A stretch of 64,000 nt of DNA from Rhynchospora pubera (GCA_028095005.1 CM051459.1:201229902-201293901), one strand, 5' to 3'; positions 1 through 12,892 are shown, counted from the stretch's first letter. Notes: generated from the letters alone by a model not told the origin. Program-made: numbers and translations.

Positions 1-1845
1 TGGTGCATGTTTATTATTTTAATTTTGTTGTGATATATCATATATGTTGTGCTATGTACTGATGACATCTCCGAGGTGAAATTATATAATTTAGTCAGAA
101 TGGCATATGAAGATAGATCTAGGTTCAGTGACTCCCAATTTCTATGCAATGAACCATATGTCCATATGTCTCCCAATTTCAGTGACTCCCAAATACTATT
201 TTGTATTTTTTAATGCATTATAGTTTGCAAACATTGAATCGAGATAGCTATTGGACCGAAGTTTTATAATTAAAACTCTGGTTGAGCCAAATTGCTTTGT
301 GGAAAACTGTAATTGAAGTGATATATGTTATTCAGTGAACATTTGTTAGTGCCAAGGACTTATTTTCAATTAAACATTTTTTTATTTTCCCTTTTTATTT
401 AAGCAAAAGTTATCGACATAGAATTGATTGCTTCGCCCTAGTACCTGACGGTCGACTAATTTAATACCAGTTAATGTCGTTTCGATTTTAGTATACTGTA
501 TTTATTGCTAGCTTTAATTTGTTTTTCCTCAAAAAGTCTGTAACACCAACTAATATTTAATACAACTGTACTTACCGTTACCCTCGCATGTTAGCTAGTT
601 TTTAAAACATATTGCATATCTACCGTAGGTAATTTTGTTTCACAACTTCAACAAAAAAAAGGTTTTAAAACAATACAAAATCCATCCCTGTGCTTGTTCT
701 GCTGTGTAAGTTGAGTACTTGTTTATGTTGTAGTGGCAGGGTGTTGGCGTTAAGAGTACACTTTAAAAATAAAATAAAGATTTGCATATGGCGATTTACA
801 TACTCTTATTTCCCTTGGATCCTGGCCATAAAATTTCCTCGTACACTCAACTGAAGCAATAAGTTGAATTGTTGCATCATTTTCTAGAATCATCAATCAA
901 TTTCACCAAACCAAAGAAACTGCGAGTTTGTCACTACAAATCCTTCAACTGGCGGAATATATATATATTGCCACAATCGATATTTATTAAAATAAACAAT
1001 AACATTTCGGTTTCTAGAAGGGTGAGAATTTATATTTACTTTCTAACCGCATGCATTAATAGTTAACACTAATATTAATATTAACATCTAAACGCATGTA
1101 TTTATATACTAATACATGAATTAATATTTAATTTATAGATTTTACATGCATTAATATTTAATTTATAGATTTTTGGACAAGTAAAAATGCATGACAAGAA
1201 TCCTGTCCTTATTCACACCATATGTATTCGCCTCCGATATCTGAAATTCTGAATGCATAGAATGGTCAGGACCTTATTATCTGATGCCATTTCTCGGAAC
1301 AAGTTCAGAGACCTCAAGTATTCAAAAAGGAAAACAAAACAAATTTGATGAATGAGAATCAGCAATGCATGCATTTTCAGATGTTCTGTCCCTCATACAT
1401 CATTTATGAAGTTATCTTTGAAGACGAATATAATTGTCAGAAAGTTGGAACCATGACAGGCAGGGGGAAAAAGGTTCCATCTGATACCAGTACTGAATCC
1501 ATGGAGCCAGATTCTGCTTTCGACACCATAACAACAAATGTAAAATTTACAAATTAATTTAATGAACAACAAACAAACCAATCTTCAGATTGGAAGTTAA
1601 TTAAGTGACAATCAAAGATTTTAAATTTCAACAAATTAGGGCATGAAAATTTTCCGCAAATGAGATAAACAGAGCCTAAGTTATAGCTACCAAAACTCAA
1701 CAAACTAAATCTCAGAAAAAGAAAACTCATCCCTCTTACAGCCCCTCTTTATTCCTTATTTGTGAACAGGGCACTCGAATAGCTAAACCTGGTGAATTAA
1801 TTACTGATTCTTACTTTTTGAAAATGGAATCTGATCAACTTTTCG
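1..1845. other. AT-rich intergenic DNA downstream of ASD
   Basis: I see no supportable gene here. Short open frames at 869-1066 and 1345-1557 lack any family motif or coding bias. A perfect-looking 30-bp tandem duplication lies at about 1121-1172. On the minus strand an AATAAA hexamer at 1748-1753 is placed about 95 bp past the ASD stop codon and is a plausible poly(A) signal for that gene. Confidence 0.6.
1121..1172. repeat. 30-bp tandem duplication
   Basis: A unit starting ttaatatttaatttatagat at 1121 recurs at 1151, so the period is 30 bp with just under two copies. It lies in noncoding AT-rich DNA. Confidence 0.7.
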
Positions 1846-2143
1846 TTAAAGTAACATTTCAGCAATCTGTACTGCATTAAGTGCAGCTCCTTTGCGTATC
1901 TGATCACCACAGACCCACAGGTCCAACCTGACAATAGAATTTCAAAGACAGCAATGCATTTGAACTTGATCAGTAAAATAACCACAAATTAGATTATACA
2001 ACTGTCTGAATGAAACTTACCCTCGGTTATCATCTCGTGAAATATCCTGACGAATCCTTCCCACAGCAACCTCATCTTTGTTTGATACCTAAATTAATAG
2101 CAAATACAAATTCCACATTAAAAAAATCAAAGAGTAATTGTGC

Positions 2144-2176
<33 letters not shown>

Positions 2177-3995
2177 TACCCCCAAAGGAGTAGGAAAGTT
2201 GTTCATCTCACGATCGTCAATAATGACTACACCAGGAGCTTTCTGTAGTATTTTCCTTGCTGTATCCTTTAAATAAAAAGCCATTTCAATAATCTAGCGT
2301 TGTTTAAATAGAAGATTAACCACAAGTAAACATTTGTTTTTTTGTACTGAATTACAGAATTTTAACCTCATCCAGTGGATTCTCAAACTGGAGATTGACG
2401 CTTTCACCATGTGCACGCATGGTAGCCACTCTCATACATGTGGCTGTCACCTTTACTTCATCATTATTCTATATGTTCCACACCACAAATTTTAGTACTT
2501 CAAACAATCAAGTACCAATGTTTTCCAAGTAAAAATAGATACACAATATTACCCAGATTTTGCGAGTTTCCTTGACCAGCTTCATCTCTTCCTCATTGTA
2601 TCCATTTGGAAGAAGTGATGAATTATGTGAGAATACATTGAAGGCATACTGCATTAAAAGTGTTAGGCAGTCAAAAATCATGTTAACTGGAAATCTAGGA
2701 ATGAGAGAGGGAGGGAGGGGGAGGGAGGGAGAGAGAGAGAGAGAGAGACCTGCTGCTTGAAGATTTTACATGTTGGTTTTTTGCCATCTAATACCTAACG
2801 AAATAAACCAGAAAAAAATTAAATAAATATGATTTAAAATTGAAGACGGTCCAAAGTGCAACAAATTTTAAAAAAAAAAGAAAGCAAAAGGATGACAGAG
2901 TAAGAAAGAGAGTCTAAAAATAACAGAAAAGTATGCATAAATAGGAAAGGAAATACCTCACTGGTCTGTAGTGCAAGCTCTTCCATTGCAGCTGCACCTG
3001 CCCCACTAGCAGCTTGGTATGTACTAACAACCATCCTTACAACCTATAAATTGTATAAATAGATAGATATCACAGTCTTGTTTGACTCCAATAAAAAAAA
3101 ACAGTCTTGTTTGACAGGCCAGTGCCAAATGATCAATGAATTTTTTTGAAATATGTGATCCTCCAGCTGAGGAGATAAAAACAGCAACTAACAGTATGTA
3201 AAATGACAGGAATGTCCATTGACAAATTATAGATTGTAAGTCATCTATGCATGATCGCAAGTTAGCAGCTATAGAAAATTTTTCCCATAAATAAGAATCT
3301 CAATTATTTGTCACACCAATAAAGCTTTGTTAATCAAATTTGTTACTGAGCTCATTGTTGATCAGGTCTGACAGTACAAAGGCATAACACTTCCAAGTCA
3401 GAAAAAATTGAAAAAAACCAACTAAATTCAAAACCTTTGCATGCCGATGAAGTGGAGTCACTCCCATTAAGCAAATAATAGTCGAACAATTCGGGTTCGC
3501 AATAATGGCACCCTTTCCATTCCTCCCCTTAAGCCTAATATGACTCATCGCCTCGGGATTCACCTCCGGAATAACAAGCGGGACATTCGGATCCATTCTA
3601 AACGCCGAGCTATTATCCACCACAATCGCGCCCTTCTCCACCGCAACCGGGCCAAGCTCTTTACTAATCCCTCCTCCGGCACTAAACAAGGCGATATCGA
3701 CCCCGTCAAAGCTCTCGGGCACGAGCTCCTCCACTGTGTACATCTTCCCTTGGAAAGGAATCTGCTTTCCGGCGGACCGACGGCTCGCGAGGAGCTTGAG
3801 AGAGCTGTAAGGGAAGTCCCGTTGCGAAAGCACTTGGAGGAACTCTTGCCCGACGGCGCCAGTGACGCCGACGACTGCCACGGTGGGGCCGTCTTCGCGG
3901 AGAGCCATTCGGACAGTGGAGGAGGCGCGGCGGCGGGCGGAGAGCGCCGGTGGTGGAGTGAAGAGAAGGTGGCGAGTGTAGGCCGTTGAGTGCAT
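1846..3995 (-). CDS. ASD: aspartate-semialdehyde dehydrogenase, plastid precursor
   Basis: This enzyme converts aspartyl phosphate to aspartate semialdehyde, the branch point to Lys, Thr, Met and Ile in plastids. Exons (minus strand, 5' to 3'): 3435-3995, 2957-3043, 2750-2794, 2553-2648, 2367-2468, 2180-2266, 2021-2088, 1846-1927. All junction phases agree and sum to 375 codons plus stop, the usual length of the plant enzyme. Residues 1-30 are rich in Ser, Arg and Ala, as in a transit peptide. The Rossmann motif GVTGAVGQE is at about 43-51, the catalytic Cys170 lies in NPNCSTI, the active-site His283 is in MRAHGES, and the substrate-binding GRIRQD motif is near the C-terminus. The C-terminal end AALNAVQIAEMLL matches the plant enzyme as I recall it. 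Two 5' splice sites abut CT repeats (see findings). The upstream leader contains a GA/CT tract at 4051-4072. Confidence 0.96.
2144..2176. repeat. (GT)n(GA)n microsatellite in ASD intron 6
   Basis: A run of gt dinucleotides passes directly into ga dinucleotides. The ga side ends 3 bp from the exon 6 boundary at 2180, so on the gene strand the 5' splice site reads GTACTCTCT. Confidence 0.9.
2706..2748. repeat. GGGA/GA-rich microsatellite in ASD intron 3
   Basis: An imperfect gggagg block turns into a pure (ga)n run that reaches the exon 3 boundary at 2750. On the gene strand the intron begins GTCTCTCTCT. Confidence 0.9.
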
Positions 3996-4050
3996 TGCGA
4001 GTAGTGTTTGGGAGTGAGAGCGGGAGAAGGGAAGGGTTGCGGCGGGAAGG

Positions 4051-4072
4051 GAGAGAGAGAGAGAGAGAGAGG
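4051..4072. repeat. GA microsatellite, CT on the ASD sense strand
   Basis: A pure (ga)n run about 60 bp upstream of the ASD start codon. It probably lies in the 5' leader or core promoter, where CT-rich tracts are common in plant genes. Confidence 0.7.
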
Positions 4073-4648
4073 TAATTAGGGAAGAGAGGAGAGAGGTTTA
4101 GGTTTGTGTTATGTTGTGTTATGTTATGATGATGTTGTAGGGTTTTGAGTGGGAGAAGGAAGTCAAGTTGGCGATGACTCAGCGTGACATGGAATGGAAG
4201 TGATAGTGGAAGACAGCTGTCACGTTTTTGGGCCGAGTGTTAATGACTTAATGGTCAATGCCAAAGGCCCATAAATGAGGAGCGGAAAAATGAGAACAGA
4301 ACCCTGGCTTCTTTTTTTTCTTCTTTTTAGTTTATTTATTTTTTCATGATTTTCAGACAATAGCTGTTTTTTTTTTGTCCTTCAGTTTTTCTATTTCGTT
4401 GGTTCGGCTATTATAACATAAATTGTACATTGCTTCAAACGATGAAAAGTAGATTTACCACAAAAATGGGCGGAGTAATAAAAGAGAAATGCCACAGGAC
4501 AAGGAACACCAAATTGAGTAATACAAGTTTTTCAACATGAAAGCAATTATGCTTCATTGAAACTTGAAAGACTACGAGTAACAAGTGATTGAAATCAAAC
4601 ACACAAGTTCAAAGCACAGACACAAAATCTCATTAATTGGAGTTCACT

Positions 4649-7315
4649 TCAGGCGCTGAATAATCTTCTTAGCTTGTGTATCAACCTTCTACAGATTGGA
4701 CACACCTTGTTATCCTCCTCCATTATCCTGTGTACCATTGAAAATAAACGCAAACCTCAATCAAACTCAATACGGCACAAGGATTTCAAGTATTGTCTAA
4801 CATCTTTTTATTTGTATTTAGTCTATGGTTAAATTGTCCTACAAATGTCAACATGCATACCTCTTGCCACAAGAGAAACATGTCACACTGTGGCCACAAG
4901 GGATGAAGAAACAATCACGCCTACCCTCGTAACAAATCACGCAAATCTTCCCATCATATAAATCTTCTCCTGAGCAGCATATGCTTGACTCAGGTGCATC
5001 TTCAGTTGTACCGTATGTGCATGGTATCTCTTTTGTTGGCAGTATCGGGTCTGTTTCTCTCTCTGTTACCGTGGGTCCTTGTTGCTCAGTTACGTCTGGT
5101 GTAGGATCACAAGCTCCAATGTTTTTCATTATCAGATACACAATCACGCCAAAAAATGCTGTTGATAGTCAATGAAAACACTGTTAAGCGTATCAAGTAT
5201 ATTTGCATGAGTTATGCTCTTAATATGTTATTGCCGTCACGTGTATGTGTGAGAAGTTTATTGTGATATATAAAACATCTAACGTAAAGTTACATAGTCT
5301 GAACATCAGTCAGGAAATTACAAGTTTGTCTCGCCAGAAGTAAAAGTATAATAAAAATGCAGCTGCCAAAAAGTATATATAAACTAATGGAAGTACTTTT
5401 AAGAGAAGGTAGTGAACTACTGATGGTACGCACCAGTGATCAAGAGGTACGTGATCAGTCTTGCAACGAAGAGAACCTCGATATTCCATGCTGCAGTACT
5501 TACCTGAAGAGTTTTTGTGCAAGGAAGCAACACTAAATTCATTTAAGTAAGAATATGAGGAAAAAAATAATTTTGGTTGATTTTTTAATCTGAAGAACTT
5601 ACATTGTTAGCATCGGCCGTAGTAAGAACAAAATAGCGAGTTGATGGGAATGAGATGTCAAGCCTACATGGCCCATCAATAGTGGAACAAATACTAATTG
5701 CCTTACTCGTGTCATAAATTTTTGATGTGCCGTTAACCCTTAGCGTGGTTATCATGTTCCGAGGGCTTAGGTTAACAATACCAAAGTAATAATTATCGTC
5801 ATCTGGGACAGTATACTCAGCCCTCTTACCCCCTAATTATAATTAAGAATGTTAATTAAATTTCAAAGTACATAGAATTATATTAAATTATAACTGGTTG
5901 TGATACTGGTAATCAATTGATTACTCCAAAAGCTTAAGCAGGCAAATAGAAACAGGAACTTTATTTATTTTGTGTCATTAAACATATTATGTTAAAGGAA
6001 TAAACTGACCTCATAAGCATGGCTTACAATCAGGTGATAAGCGGTAAAAATTGAAAGAAGTATAAAGAGGATATAAAATGACCGGGCACAGTCTAAACTG
6101 GTATAGTCCTCTAGCATATCTAACACTGTATACCAGCAGAGATGCGGTGTTATTTCTTTCTCTTTTGGGATGATAGATGTACCAGACCTTTTTCTGTACA
6201 GCTCTGGTATTGTTATATCAAAAGGCTCTTAATTTGTGTACTTACCATTATCAGACAGACCAACAAGTCGGGAACTAACACGGTAGAATCTCTGTGACTT
6301 GTCAGCATTTTGTTCACCTATTAAGCATAATTCAAAAGAAAATAGATGCTACAGCTTGAGCAAAATCTAAACAAAATATGCTAAAATTAGGATGCAGTGA
6401 AGTACCCTTTATAAGAAGAACAAGCATGTCACGGTATCTCCTACTACTCCCTTCCACATTCCAATACATTTGTAATTTTGATCCCTTGTTCAACCACATG
6501 AAAAATCCCTATATGCAAAACAAAATACTGATTAGGAAATACAGTAATTTCAACCAAAATTGAGACCATAAATTTGTAATTATGAAAAACACCTTTCTCC
6601 CGTAGCCGTCTAGGTAAAATTGATTTGATTCTGTTAAGTATGTCTCCGAATTGAGGTCGGGCATATCTTTGAAGCCATGCAAGAGCAGCCCTTGTTTAGG
6701 ATCACCTTTCACCACAATTTTCTTTACCAAAACCGGGTTTATCTCTATCAACCTTGATGAGCTGGGTCCTACCACAAGCCTTTGATCACCATAATATCCA
6801 TATCTTATGCTCAGAGCAACTGCACTTCAAGTATTAACAAAAAGAGAGAGGAACAATCAAAGGTCTAATAAGAAAGAGATATGTGAAGTAATTTTTTCCT
6901 TATTTTTTTCAACAAAAGGTAGCCATTGGGCTATTAATAGGAATATTTTTTTTACACGGTTTTTTTAACAGAAATAACGGCAAGCCCAAACATAAGAAAT
7001 AAATTGTAAATCTCCCAACTACCTAAATCAAATTTACCGCCTAAACCCGGATACAATAAAAGGGAAAAGCTATAGACACCTAACAAAATGCATCACTGAG
7101 AAACTACAGAACAATCAAATAGCTAATAACAGCACTGAGATGTGTGTAATAATAGCAAGCAGAGAAAAATATAGTTACATTCCACAGATCCATGCAATAA
7201 AAGGGATGAAAGCGCGAATATGCACAAAGTGTGAGCTTGCTGTACGCATTGCCGATCGGATAGATTGCTGTGTGCGGATAGATCGTTGTGTGTAAGGCGA
7301 AGTGACATGTGGCAT
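4649..7315 (-). CDS. APD1-4-like membrane RING E3 ubiquitin ligase
   Basis: Exons (5' to 3'): 7179-7315, 6593-6824, 6406-6508, 6246-6317, 5603-5832, 5434-5503, 4861-5158, 4649-4727. Phases agree and give 406 aa. The start is the first ATG after an in-frame TAG. A hydrophobic segment at about 35-52 (FIPFIAWICGIAVAL) and a second at about 268-292 flank a lumenal or extracellular-type domain holding FYLDGYGRKGFFMWLNKGS. A C-terminal C3HC4 RING at about 354-393 reads CVIC, then CGHSVTCFSC, then CPIC, followed by basic KLRRLF. This order (TM, domain, TM, RING at the extreme C-terminus) is that of Arabidopsis ABERRANT POLLEN DEVELOPMENT 1-4, which act in male gametophyte division. I am confident of the family but not of which member it matches. 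It is tail to head with ASD on the same strand, about 0.65 kb upstream of it. Confidence 0.9.
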
Positions 7316-8294
7316 CTTGTGCTATGTTGAAGTTTGAACTCCGAAGGGTGAAGAACTGAAGAGTTGAGTGGAAAAAGTGAAGGGGGTTTAAAATTTGGAG
7401 TCTTGGAGTTGAAAGAGCTTCTACATTTTTGGAAAGTAAGTGGCATGTGTAGTGTAGTAACTTCAGAAAGACTAGTTGGTAGGAAAATGGCGCCTAACTA
7501 CCATTCTTCCAGTCATTAGTGCAAAACAGGGAAGCAACAAGCTGGGTGGTTACATCAAGCCTCCAAATTTGTTTAGAATTCCTCTTATGTTCCTTGTATT
7601 ATGTTCTTACTTTTGAAGCAAAGAAAAGTTGCACAAATGTTGCTTGAACTGTCAATCAATTTTTGTTTCTCTCTGGCATTTCACAATTCTTAATTTGGAT
7701 TAGTCTATTTCCGTTTAGTTCCAGGGTCCAGTAGTCAACCTCTACTGTCAATTTTCAATTAAAAGGTAACCTCTAATACAAATCTGACTTTAAGTTCATA
7801 ATAGAGTGATAGTGTCCTTGTTTTCCCCTCTTATTTCGCTCAATATATATGGTTGGCACTTGGCTTCTGCCTTCTGCACAATACAATGCGCATCTTATAT
7901 TTTTATCACTATATGAGACTTTAATTTGTATTTACAACCCAATTGAATCTCAGCTATTCAAATCAAATCGTTCATCATCTTTTCCATAATCCATAAAAAA
8001 TGTAAAATAGACAGACGTCACTACTTTTTCTTATTTGGTAAAAAAAAAATCTCTTAACAAAATATGCACGTCCACGTAATTACTATTTTTTCAATGATTT
8101 CTCATTTTAAACAAATTAAAGTTTTATGACTTGTGAAGAACAAAACTTTGTGAAACAGAAAAAAATTCTATATAATGCAATACTAAATTTTACCAACAAC
8201 TATATGCATTTTCTACAGGTCCCGTAACAAGTCAAATTTTTTCAATACCCACTTTGAACCAAAATTGACCCACTACAGGAAGTACCCCCACAAA
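7316..8294. other. intergenic DNA upstream of the APD-like gene
   Basis: This contains the promoter region of the minus-strand APD-like gene. I see no coding potential and no clear repeat boundary up to the MITE at 8295. Confidence 0.5.
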
Positions 8295-8610
8295 TATACC
8301 TGTCTAACGTGTTAAATGGCACGGTATCACGCTATACCGTTATCGTGCCATTTAATAACGGTATGAAACCGGTATTGCCACTTACCGTTCCACTAATTAA
8401 ACGAAACGGATTTCTGTGCCATCAACCGTTCCACTTCACAAATTACACATTAAATGGTTTGAAATGAGATTGAAACAGTCGAAACGGTATAACTAGTTGT
8501 GCCACATACCGTTCCATTTAGAAAACGGTATATATTTCTATGCCACAAACCGTTCCGTTTAAGCCGAAACGTGGTGGCGAAACGGCAAACGGATGCCGTT
8601 GACAGGTCTA
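8295..8610. mobile_element. hAT-like MITE with 8-bp TSD, word type AAACGGTA
   Basis: The exact 8-bp direct repeat CCCACAAA lies at 8287-8294 and 8611-8618. The ends are tatacctgtc and, read inward from the other side, tagacctgtc, so they form an imperfect 10-bp terminal inverted repeat. The 316-bp interior has no open frame and is packed with aaacggta/taccgttt words in both orientations. An 8-bp target duplication with short inverted ends is the hAT superfamily signature; superfamily assignment is inferred from that. Confidence 0.85.
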
Positions 8611-8839
8611 CCCACAAACCTATTTAGTCAACCGCACGAGTCAGCCTCTGCCGCTATTATTCAACCCAAACTGCCCCGATTTGATTTTCCAATTAATTCG
8701 CAAACATAGTAAGTATATTCAGGTTTCATGTGCATCTAATGCGAATCAGATGGATGATAAACAATAATAATTTGTCTTCCGGTCACAACTTAGGCAGCAA
8801 AGGTTGCAATCCTTAAATAGTTCAATTTCCAAATAAAAA

Positions 8840-9108
8840 TGATAAGTCTCATCTGTAATTTTGTCATTGCTCGAACAAAATGAACACATAAAATAAACAA
8901 GATAAATATATAGTTGATCACAATGAACACATATAAAAAATAAATTTTGTCATCTCTTATTCAAATTTTTATATGCATATTCAATTTATTTTTATTAAAA
9001 TTATTTGTTTGTGTGTTCACTTCGATCATTTATATAATCATTTTATTACTTTTTTATATGTTCACTTTGTTCAATCGCCCGGCAAAAATGCCGAAATGAC
9101 AGTAATCA
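8840..9108. mobile_element. MITE, copy 1 of a two-copy family
   Basis: About 270 bp with inverted ends (tgataagtctcatctg against the reverse complement of the right end, tgattactgtcatttc). The interior shares long blocks with 62101-62362, including tgtcatctcttattca and atatgcatattcaa. I could not settle a target duplication. Confidence 0.7.
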
Positions 9109-9848
9109 ATTTCGTTTCCAAACTACTCGCGAAATACCGGCCCAAAATTACAGAAAACGCCCGAAATTTTAAAAAATAATATTAAAATAATATAATCCAA
9201 TAAAATTAATATCAATTTAATCAGTTTAATATAAATAGTATCGTAAGATCGGAATCCTGGATTCCGAACAGTGCAGTAACAGGAAATTTTGACGTTTTTC
9301 ATGGTTTTATTGTACTTCTATCATAAACATTAATTAAATATATGAAATTTTAATATTAAATTAATATATTATGAAATTTTAGTAATATATTTTGAAGATA
9401 AAATATTAAATTAATATATTTTATTTTATTTCTATTTATAAACATTAATTAAATATATAAAATATAATTATTAATTTATTTTATTTTACTTTAATTTATT
9501 TTATTTTACTTTAAATATATAAAATATAATTATTAACTAATATAATTTAACTAATTTAATTTAACTAATTAAATTTAATTTCATTTAACTAATTTAATTT
9601 AAGTAATTATATTTGAAAAGGATGGAATAATTTAATTTAATTTAATGAATTATTTTAATTAATGAATATGATAAAATTAAAATCAATTTTAATTACAAAA
9701 AATATAATATATATATTTAAATTTTAATTTATTAATTAATATAATTAAAATATTTATAATAAATATTATTAATTTAATAAAATAAATAACAGTGAAAGGG
9801 AAAAGACCAAAAACTGATTTGATTGGGCGATGGATTCCTGACATGCTT

Positions 9849-10105
9849 AGATCGGAATCCTGGATTCCGATCTAAGGTTAGATCGGATTCCTGGATTCCG
9901 ATCGAAGCTTAGATCGGAATCTGAGAATCCGATCTAAGCTTATATCGGAATCCAGGATTCCGATCTAAGCTTATATCGGAATCCAGGATTCCGATCTAAG
10001 CAATAAGTTCGCCAAACAGCGGCAAATTATTTGATTTGATCGGGAATTGACGTGAAGTTTTAAATCTGTTTGCTAATATCGGAATCTCAAATTCCGATCT
10101 TATCA
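9849..10105. repeat. array of GATCGGAATCC palindromes, left side of the MULE
   Basis: Six imperfect palindromes of about 24-28 bp, each of the form agatcggaatcc-n-ggattccgatct with small variations, lie in tandem at about 9849, 9882, 9910, 9941, 9973 and 10076. A single unit also sits in the terminal repeat at about 9246. Confidence 0.85.
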
Positions 10106-10177
10106 CTATAAATAGTTGGTCGTTATCACAATCTTAATATCATCTATCTTTTCCAATTAATTCTTAGTCATATAGAA

Positions 10178-10531
10178 ATGTATTCAATTAGTGTTTTTGT
10201 CAATCAATCTCCCTTTAATCCAGCAAATAATTTTCGTTTTGATGTTTTTCCACAAACTGATTATGAATCTATTAAACAAATAATTTTGTCCTCATTGGGA
10301 ATTTATCAAGGTGAGTTCAATTTGAGAATTGTTTCGCGTTTCAACGTAATTATGGACGGAAGGTTTCAACAAATTATTTTGCCGGTGAACTCTCAAAATG
10401 AATGGCGATACGTTCAACACGAGTGCTTTGAGGCAAGGCGACTTGATGGTCTAGAAATGCATGTCGATTTACTTCCGGCACAAGGTAAATTTAATTTTGA
10501 ATTTAATTATGTGACATTTAATTTTGAATAA
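10178..10531 (+). pseudogene. MULE-encoded N-terminal protein fragment
   Basis: A 117-codon frame starting MYSISVFVNQ. Its position inside the MULE and ahead of the transposase remnant fits the N-terminal region of a MuDR-type protein, although no catalytic motif is present. A splice-like gtaaat follows GLEMHVDLLPAQ. After it comes about 250 bp of AT-rich DNA where the catalytic domain would be expected, which suggests an internal deletion. Confidence 0.55.
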
Positions 10532-10788
10532 TAGAATTATGTGCTTAAATATATATATTTATATTAATATTAACTATGAAAATAATAATTATAGAATAAT
10601 AATTAAAATCATATTAAAATCATATTAACTATAGAATAATAATAACTATGAAAATGCGATTTATAAATAATAATTAAAATCATATTGAAAATCATATTTT
10701 ATTAATATTAACTATGCATAAAAACATAAATAAGAATATTAAAACATAATTAAAATCATATTAAAACGAGACAGATACCAATGAGCGA

Positions 10789-11999
10789 ATGAGACCAGAG
10801 AGGTGGGCACAAACTTTTGACACTGGTGCACGTTGGGGTCTTATGACTAGTAACGGATCTGAAAGTCTAAATAGCCGGTACAAGGTTGAGAGAAGACTCC
10901 CAGTTGTTGGACTCGTAGAAGGCATTTGGTACAAGACCGTGCAGTGGTTTAATGAAAGGAAGCAAATAGCATTGGGAAGACAGGCAGATGGAGAACGGTG
11001 GCCAAAAGAGGTGCAATTAAAAGTCATGAAGCATACTCTTAAAGCGGGTAAGGATTACCGTTGTATACTTTACCTAAAATTAACCTTCATTTATATTTAC
11101 ATGTTTTTTTATATATTTTAATATTTACAGCGTTGATGACTGTGGTAACCATTGATGTTGAACGTGGAGAGTTCGAAGTACAGGTGCCCAACGAGAAAGA
11201 TTTCCCTGGAAGAATGTGGAAGTACAAAGTTCTCATCAACCGAAATTATCAACCGGAAGATCCTCAACTACCGACTAGGCGTGTGACGTGCAAATGTCAA
11301 AAACCTCAACTGACCGGAATACCATGTGCTCATGTTGTTGCCATATGCGGTACATATAGATGGGAAGTAGATGAATTTATAGACCCACTATATAGTACAG
11401 AGAACATGGTTAAAATATGGTCATCAAGTGACTTCCACTGCTATGAAGACGAAGAGAACTGGCCTCGCTACGATGGACCTGTGGTGTTCCCTGATAAGAA
11501 TATGATTAATCGGGGGCGGCGAAAGAAGGACCGTGATTGGATGTGGATGGATGCAATGCGAAATAATAAAAATAAAAAAAGAAGAACCACAGAGGACAAC
11601 AACCCACAACCACCTATCTCTTTGGAGGAACTTCAATCTGGTAGGCGTGCCAACACGCATAGACGACCAAGTACAAGGAATAGAGCTCCGCCTTCAACAG
11701 GTAATCGAGGTGAAAGTTCTTTTTCCAGGGAGCCAGTTCAACCTGGCCGAAGTTCTGTTAGCGTAGATCCACGAACTCAAAGTCGTATTAGTCTTGGTAT
11801 AAGAGGAAATGAACCACGCCGAAATTCCATTAGCGTGGATTCACGCTCAAGTTCTGCTAGGTATGTCACAAGTCAGGGGACATCAATTACAAGGGACAGT
11901 CAAGGAGCATCGAGTAGCAGAGCACAAACCGGAATACGTGGTGGAATTTTACGTCTTGGCGCAAGAATAACTAATTTTGCAAGAGGAGGAAGAAAATAA
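10789..11999 (+). pseudogene. MULE transposase C-terminal part with SWIM zinc finger
   Basis: Two exons, 10789-11047 and 11131-11999, join in frame across an 83-bp GT-AG intron to give about 376 codons. The first part (PERWAQTF, then LMTSNGSESLNSRYK, then ALGRQADGERW) matches the region after the MULE transposase catalytic domain. The second carries a SWIM finger, CKC-x8-CAH within VTCKCQKPQLTGIPCAHVVA, and a basic, Ser/Arg-rich tail. The DDE catalytic residues are absent upstream, so this is a decayed fragment and the start at 10789 is only the first available ATG. Confidence 0.85.
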
Positions 12000-12112
12000 T
12001 TGTAATTTTTGTGGTGATAATGTAATATTTAGTTGAATTGTACTTTTATGTGATGTGAAAAATAATTGTAATATTCGTAATACTAAGTTGAATCGAGAGC
12101 TGTTTTGAAATT

Positions 12113-12487
12113 GTGACTATCTTGGTCCTTTGTTATTTTTGTTTTGAACAAATGGTACGCCTAAAAATTTTGAAATTTCAGTTTAGGAAAATTGGTCCGC
12201 CAATTAACAGCTTAGTATTTTTGTTAGAATTTTTCAGAGCGTATTTCCTATTTTTCTAGCGCCAAACTTTTCGAATTCATAGCTGTTTTTTCAGTTGAAA
12301 GTGTGACTATCTTGGTCCTTTGTCATTTTTGTTTTCAACAAATGGTACGCCTAAAAATTTTGAAATTTAATTTTAGGAAAATTGGTCCGTCAATTAACAG
12401 CTTAGTATTTTTGTTAGAATTTTTCAGAGCGTATTTCCTATTTTTCTAGCGCCAATCTTTTCGAATCCGGAGCTGTTTTTTCAGTTC
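12113..12487. repeat. 190-bp tandem duplication inside the MULE
   Basis: The block beginning gtgactatcttggtcctttg at 12113 repeats at 12303 with only scattered differences (two nearly full copies). It is noncoding and lies just past the transposase remnant. Confidence 0.85.
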
Positions 12488-12892
12488 TAATTTTTCTCAT
12501 ATTTAATTATCAAAATCTTAATTATTAAAAGCAAAAAAAATAAATAAATTAATTACACATAAATTTTCATATGATTTTTTCTTATTTTTCCGTATTTTTA
12601 AAATAATTTTACAATTTATTATCTATTTTTCTAATTAATTAAGTTGTGAATAAACAAATAAAAAGACAAAAAAAATCTAATATAATTAATAAATTACATA
12701 TAAATTTAAATTTTCTTTTTCCTCATTTTTTCCGATTTTTTAAATATTTTTTCAATATTTTCTCTATTTTTTTATTTAATTAACTAAATTAAAAACTAAT
12801 AAACTAAATAAATAAATAATAAAATAAATAAAAAAATTAAACTTACTGTGCGCGGAAAGGAGGCCCGGAGTAGTTAGATCGTAAACGTTAGA

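Noticed and set aside
3540..3989. 149-codon open frame on the plus strand
   Set aside because: It lies entirely opposite ASD exon 1, whose GC-rich codons leave the other strand open. It shows no family motif.
5504..5531. Acceptor at 5531 for APD-like exon 6
   Set aside because: It puts the exon out of frame with a stop. The acceptor before 5503 keeps phase 0 and restores the membrane segment VLFVARLITYLL.
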